Positions 59,525 through 64,000 of a stretch of 64,000 bases of DNA are shown here, piece after piece. The stretch comes from Perognathus longimembris pacificus (lineage: Eukaryota; Chordata; Mammalia; Rodentia; Heteromyidae), in NCBI RefSeq assembly GCF_023159225.1, contig NC_063176.1:7886963-7950962 (forward strand), read 5' to 3'. Each line of letters begins with the position of its first letter. Within the stretch, counting starts at the first letter, position 1. Made by a program: the position numbers and the translations under genes. Below the pieces are notes generated by a model. The model searched no databases and was not told where the DNA came from. It saw only the letters and a list, made by a program, of their open reading frames with translations.

Positions 59525-60060
59525 GAAGGAATACATTCAAATATATATTGATCTAAATATATACCCAACAACAAATAAAATTAAGTCTACCCTGAACACA
59601 GTGTTTGTGTCAGCATGATTCATAATAAACAAATGAGGTAAACTATCAAAATATCCAACTGATTAATGAAGCTTCCAATGTGGTACATCCATAGAATGGA
59701 ACATTATTCAGCAATAAAAGGAAATGAAGTATTGATACTGGCAAGAGCATGTGTAGGCCTGGAGGACAGCATGTTAAATGCAAGATGCCAATTATGAGAG
59801 AACATGGAAACTATTCCTATGAAAGATGCATAATGGATAGATCTATAGAGGTCATAAGTTTTGGATCTCTAGTTCTAGAGCCAGAAATGAGAAAATTGGA
59901 ATTAACTAATGATTACTGTATGGGATTATCACAAAGTACCAAAATGATTTTAAAATTAGATGACATGACAGAGGCAATGTACTACAAATGTGCTAAAAGC
60001 CACTGGATTCTAAGAAATAATTGGATAATATGTGAGCTGCATCTTAAAGTGGTTAAATAA
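59525..60060 (+). mobile_element. Ancient L1 (L1M-type) ORF2 tail and 3'-UTR
   Basis: gcatgattcataataaacaa, then gtggtacatccatagaatgg, then aacattattcagcaataaaa, then gacagcatgttaaatgcaag, then gaaaactattcctatgaaag-like text, then aaagccactggattctaa: the order found in old mammalian L1s. The 103-codon frame at 59749 is this remnant, not a gene. Confidence 0.75.
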
Positions 60061-60570
60061 TCGACTCAGTTTAAAACTGGAGGACTTTTGTTCGGGAGAA
60101 AAATTAAAACAAAGTTATTCATATAGACATTCTTTCTTCTCCAACATCTCTTATAATAATAATTATTAATAATAATTGTTTTGTGTAGCGTAGGACAAGA
60201 TAAATAATGAGTACAACTAAGCTTGTAGAATCTGGATATGAGAAGCATTTTGATGGTCCTTTAGGGAGCATACTAGCCAAAACTAGGGTATAAAACACTG
60301 TCAAGGTGTGCAAGAGCATATTTGTCATGAAAAATATCACAGATTTTTTTTGACAATTTGGTTTATCTCTGAAAGCATGCTTTTGGTGCAGTTTGTAACA
60401 AATAGTTACCTGCTGCAAGCAAGTCATCTAGTATCCTTTGGGAAGCATGTGAGCTTACAGGTCACATTGCCAACCTTAATGAATCTGGTCCCCACAGAAT
60501 GAAAGACTGGTAAAATTATTCTCACAAAAATGTATTTCATGCATATAGATGCTGATAAAAATGATAATGA
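60061..60570. other. Gene-free unique sequence
   Basis: Contains an (ATA/ATT)-rich patch at 60152-60178. No feature recognised. Confidence 0.5.
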
Positions 60571-60779
60571 GAGACTGGGAATGTGGCTTAGTGGTAGAGT
60601 GCTTGCCTAAGATGCATGAAGCCCTGGGTTTGATTGCTCAGCACCACAAACACAGAAAAAGCTGCAAGTGGTACTGTAGCTCAAGTGGTAGAGCACTAGC
60701 CTTGAGCAAAATGAATCCAGGGACAGAGCCCAGGCCCTGAATTCTGACCCCAGGACTAGAAAAAAAAAAAAAAAAAAAG
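60571..60779 (+). mobile_element. ID-left dimeric SINE
   Basis: gactgggaatgtggcttagt, then gaagccctgggtttgattgc, then gtactgtagctcaagtggta, then gccttgagcaaaatgaatcc, then ccaggactag and about 18 As. No convincing duplication found. Confidence 0.95.
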
Positions 60780-61293
60780 GTAATAATGCCAACAAACTTG
60801 CTATAAGTTCTCCACAGGAAATAGGTTAAAATGAGCAACATACAATCAGATCTCAGGAAAATATTTGCCAAGAAGGTTTGAGGTTACGAAGAAATATTAT
60901 AATATATTGATACTTTTACTGTCATTTGAAGTAAACCTTGTGAATTAACAAGCATGCATAAATTATTGGTAGTTATCTAGGCAATTAATTTAAAATTAAA
61001 AATATTGATTGTCATACATTATAATGTGTTATGATGACATAAGATGTTCTCAAGGAGGTTAAAATCACATATGGATGGATGGTCACTGTCTGTTCAAACA
61101 CTACTACACATTTGTTCAAAAAAGACAACTATGCCACATTTCCTGGCTATGTTTTTAGTAACAAGCATTAAGTCAAGAGTGTAACAGTAGAAATTTTAAG
61201 AGAAGATGGTTATTTAGCCATTTCTTTTAAAGCAAATCAGAATATTACATAAAGAATATGGAAAATTGATGTTTTGAAGAATTTTTATTATGG
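60780..61293. other. Gene-free unique sequence
   Basis: No repeat or exon recognised. Confidence 0.5.
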
Positions 61294-61305
61294 CAAAACA
61301 TTTTT

Positions 61306-61393
61306 TTTTGTTTATGTGGTACCAAGAAATTGAACCCAGGGCCTCATTCATGGTAGTCAAATATTCTACCAGTAAGCCTCATTCCCAGGCCCA
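61306..61393 (-). mobile_element. ID-like SINE monomer
   Basis: The plus strand reads T-run, tttatgtggtaccaagaaat, then tgaacccagggcctcattca, then ctaccagtaagcctcattcc, then caggccc: one antisense ID monomer. The flanks caaaacattttt (61294-61305) and caaaaacattttt (61394-61406) differ by one A and look like the duplication. Confidence 0.8.
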
Positions 61394-61698
61394 CAAAAAC
61401 ATTTTTAAATTAATATTTCAAATGTTTATATTCATAAAGTAACCCTTAAATGTACATTGAAGTTCAGAAATAAGGAGTAAATGTATGTTCTAGAGGAAAA
61501 CAAATAATTCCACGAAACATAGGTGTTACCTCTGTAAAATACCACCTAAATGCACAATTCTTGCTGGTTTTAAAACTGTTGTGAAAAAAAATATAACATA
61601 CTTGAGAGAATTTTTCCATAATGGTATACAAGAGCAAGAGAACACCTTATGCTAGAAAGCATGGAAAGTGCTGCCCTTCTTCCATGTGATTACACAAA

Positions 61699-61943
61699 GC
61701 CAGCTCTGGAACTGGGCTCATGCCTGTCATCCTTGCTGCTCAGGAGGCTGAGATCTAAAGATTGGGCACGGGACCAAGGCCAGCCTGAGCAATAACGTCT
61801 TTGAGCCTCTCCTCTCCAATTAACCACCAAAAAGCTAGATATGGAGCTGTGGCTCAAGTGCTAATCTTAAGTTGAAAAAAGAAAAAAAAAATTCTAGACA
61901 GCTCCTAGGCTCTGAATTCAACCGGCCCCAGAACTGCTCGCCC
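61699..61943 (+). mobile_element. 7SL-left dimeric SINE
   Basis: gccagctctggaactgggct, then catgcctgtcatccttgctg, then ctcaggaggctgagatctaa, then ccaattaaccaccaaaaagc, then ggagctgtggctcaagtgct, then ctctgaattcaaccgg. The 3' end runs straight into a CA tract. Confidence 0.9.
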
Positions 61944-61962
61944 AAACACACACAGACACACA

Positions 61963-62001
<39 letters not shown>
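61944..62001 (+). repeat. CA microsatellite with CAGA interruptions
   Basis: CA units with two CAGA interruptions in the first half, then a pure run of about 17 units. Begins at the SINE tail. Confidence 0.97.
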
Positions 62002-62003
<2 letters not shown>

Positions 62004-62384
62004 ATTTGTTTCTGTCACTGTTTCCACAAGTTACTGTAGTAGTTAGTTTTGGACAGTTTTTGTAGATGGAAGTCTGAAATCAAGGTATAATCTAGGTATT
62101 ATACCTGGAGAGTAAAATGGTGACAGGTCAGGTTTTCATGATGGCAGATTTTTTGGGTTTTTTTTTCATAACTCCAATATCTGTCTCTTTTTTTGCACAT
62201 TATGTGTGTGTGTGTGTGTTCTATTCCTCTTGTAATTACATTAGTACTTAAAAACAGAGCACCTAAACACAGGGTGTCATAACCTTCAAATAATTAGATA
62301 ATTGCATTTGTAAAGAACTTATATTCTGAGATTCTAAGTAGAAATTAATTTTAGGTGGAACTATTTAACTACTCTGAATTATTT
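62002..62384. other. Gene-free sequence with short (TG)8
   Basis: Contains a TG run at 62203-62219. Nothing else recognised. Confidence 0.5.
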
Positions 62385-62560
62385 TCCTAGGGCAGCTATA
62401 ACAACACACCACTTAATGATTGAGTTCACAACAGAAGTTCATTTTTCTCATGGTTCTGAGGCTGGAAATCCACTATCAGTGTCAGAGGGCTCTTTCTGCA
62501 GTGTCTCTCCTTGTCTTGTGGTGGACACCTTCTTATGTGCTTCTCTCTTTCTGTACCATC
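62385..62560 (+). mobile_element. Ancient mammalian interspersed repeat, family not named
   Basis: tagggcagctataacaacac, then acaacagaagttcatttttc, then tcatggttctgaggctggaa, then atccactatcagtgtcagag, then ctctctccttgtcttgtggt matches a common pan-mammalian repeat I remember (gggctgccataacaaa...ctggaggctggaagtcc). I cannot name the family with certainty. Confidence 0.7.
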
Positions 62561-62639
62561 ACAACTTCGTATAAACTTAATAACATTTAGTAGATACAAC
62601 TTGTATTCAAGTATTGAGAACTAGAGATATTGCAAGAAA

Positions 62640-62790
62640 GCACAATGAGAGTATAATAAAAATCAGCAAAGAGATTATACCAGCACTTGAAAAAAAGAAG
62701 ACATATGAAGAGGAAGTGAGAACATAAAAAATGTTCACCTTCAGTCATCATTGGGGAAATGTAAATCAAATCCTAACAATGGGTCTTGTT
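62640..62790 (+). mobile_element. L1 ORF2 fragment
   Basis: agaagacatatgaagaggaa, then gttcaccttcagtcatcatt, then ggggaaatgtaaatcaaat follows the late ORF2 region that reads 'catcattagccatcagggaaatgcaaatc' in L1s. Short and diverged. Confidence 0.55.
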
Positions 62791-63284
62791 TTAGCTTGAA
62801 CACATAAAGACCTTAGAAAATGTTATACTCATAATTATAAGAAGAGAAAGCCAAACACATGAAAAGGTAGCTTTTCTTTGTCACTTAAGAGAACTGAATT
62901 TGCAGGACAAACTACCTCTGGGAATTGTGAGAGATAAGTGAATGCCGATATGAATCAAAGGTTGATTGAGTCAAGAAATGCAATGTGTACTCCTAAAGTC
63001 CATCTGCCTTTTGTGGGTTTTGTCTACAGGACCTCCACCAAGTACATCTGTACTGACCATCTTACAAAAGATCCCTAGATTGAGCTGGAAGGTAGAGTAG
63101 AAGAATAATCATTACAGGAAATTTACCAAGTTCTCCATTAAACAAGCAAACAATCTTGTTTCTGAAGATAGTAAGTACCAGAAAACCAATACTTATAATA
63201 GTAGGGGTGGAGCCAATTCAGAGCCAAGGGTAGGCAGACGAAGGTCAGCTGGGATGTAGTCAAGAAGCCATTGTAAAAACGATA
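62791..63284. other. Gene-free sequence, possibly older L1 3'-UTR
   Basis: Lies between an ORF2 fragment and a type-2 3' end in the same orientation, so it may be one continuous degraded L1 (about 62640-63425). No diagnostic block is visible in the interval. Confidence 0.4.
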
Positions 63285-63425
63285 AAACTCAGAACAGTAA
63301 GGGAAGGGAGGGGTGAAAATGTTGAAAGGGGTGACACTGATCAAGATGTATTGTATTGATCAACTATTAAATGTCAATTCCTTTGTACCATTACTTAAAG
63401 ATCAATTTTAAAATAGAAAAAAAAT
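63285..63425 (+). mobile_element. L1 3'-end fragment (type-2 end)
   Basis: gaagggaggggtgaaaatgt, then tgaaaggggtgacactgatc, then aagatgtattgtattgatca, then gtcaattcctttgtaccatt, then acttaaagatcaattttaaa. The best-preserved copy of the diagnostic block. Confidence 0.75.
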
Positions 63426-64000
63426 GACTTTAACACAGTCTTTGAGGAAGAGATCTCTCATATGAGCCCCTTTAGCCTTCTTATCTCATCCAAACGTGAG
63501 AATAAGCAAGTAAAAATCAAAAAAAGAAGAGAAGCTATAAAGGAGAAAAATAGAAGACTAAAGACTTTAAAATAACATGGGAGAATGCTAGACCACAGAG
63601 AAACGCACCCACTGTAAGACTTTATTATAATATCATGGCAAGTTTTCCTTTCTCTCATTTTATCACTTTGCTAGTAGAAGTCCAGTAAAACAAGCAGTTC
63701 ACTGAGGTTGGCAGATCTACAAACAGATTATATCTGGGGAGTTCTTCAAGAAGTGTAATTCGAGTGTTTAAGCATTGAGATAACCATAAAATATAAGCTA
63801 GTTATAATGAAACAAACCTTCATAATAATTTCCTGTCTTTTACAGTTCCTATTGTCTGATACAAGGCTGACTCAATAATGCTTCCCCTTCCCAGTATCTC
63901 ATTTCCCATTTACATAAAAACCAAGATAATAGCACTAAGAAACTGGAGAACTTGATGGTGTAAATGCTACACTTACACATGTACTTAATAATGGCTTTAA
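63426..64000. other. Gene-free sequence to window end
   Basis: Purine-rich at 63500-63560. No repeat or exon recognised. Confidence 0.5.

Noticed and set aside
59749..60060. A 103-codon open frame
   Set aside because: Lies within an ancient L1 ORF2/3'-UTR remnant.
1..64000. CRISPR array, bacterial operon, phage or other novel gene system
   Set aside because: No regularly spaced repeats with unique spacers and no dense coding. Composition and repeats are those of a mammalian gene desert.

Overview
This window is AT-rich, gene-free mammalian DNA. No exon, processed pseudogene, rRNA, functional tRNA, snRNA or CRISPR array could be supported on either strand. The open frames present are short (at most about 154 codons). 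They fall in AT-rich sequence, microsatellites or transposon remains, and none shows a domain I recognise outside LINE-1 (L1) ORF2 debris.

The SINEs suggest a castorimorph rodent of the kangaroo-rat / pocket-mouse / pocket-gopher group (Geomyoidea). Two dimeric SINE families recur. 'ID-left dimers' have a tRNA-Ala/ID-like left monomer joined to a right monomer with its own pol III box motifs. '7SL-left dimers' have a B1/Alu-like left monomer joined to the same right monomer. From memory the first resembles the IDL-Geo SINE of Geomyoidea; I could not check this, so it is a name for orientation only.

L1 copies are all 5'-truncated and dead, with no ORF1 seen. Two kinds of L1 3' end recur. The 'type-1 end' ends in gtaacccctctgtacatcac followed by an AATAAA-like signal, often after a G-rich tract. 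The 'type-2 end' contains gatcaagatgtattgtat. At least three L1 loci (about 5.2-6.3 kb, 10.4-11.2 kb, 39.1-40.9 kb) have the 5' part inverted, as in twin-primed reverse transcription.

Layout. 0-5 kb is unique sequence with a few SINEs. 5-13 kb is L1-dense. 13-20 kb mixes SINEs, L1 ends and a MIR. 20-29 kb is mostly unique. 29.26-29.70 kb is a solo LTR of an endogenous retrovirus with a 5-bp target duplication. 31-41 kb has SINEs and an inverted L1 with a SINE nested in it. 41-54 kb is mostly unique with several L1 ends and a GATA/E-box palindrome near 53.5 kb. 54-64 kb has a young-looking SINE (16-bp target duplication, 37-T tail), L1 ends and microsatellites.

Nothing here amounts to a novel gene system. 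The more informative observations are the transposon structures with intact target-site duplications, the right monomer shared by two SINE families, the G-runs in L1 3' ends, and a few unique stretches that could be regulatory.
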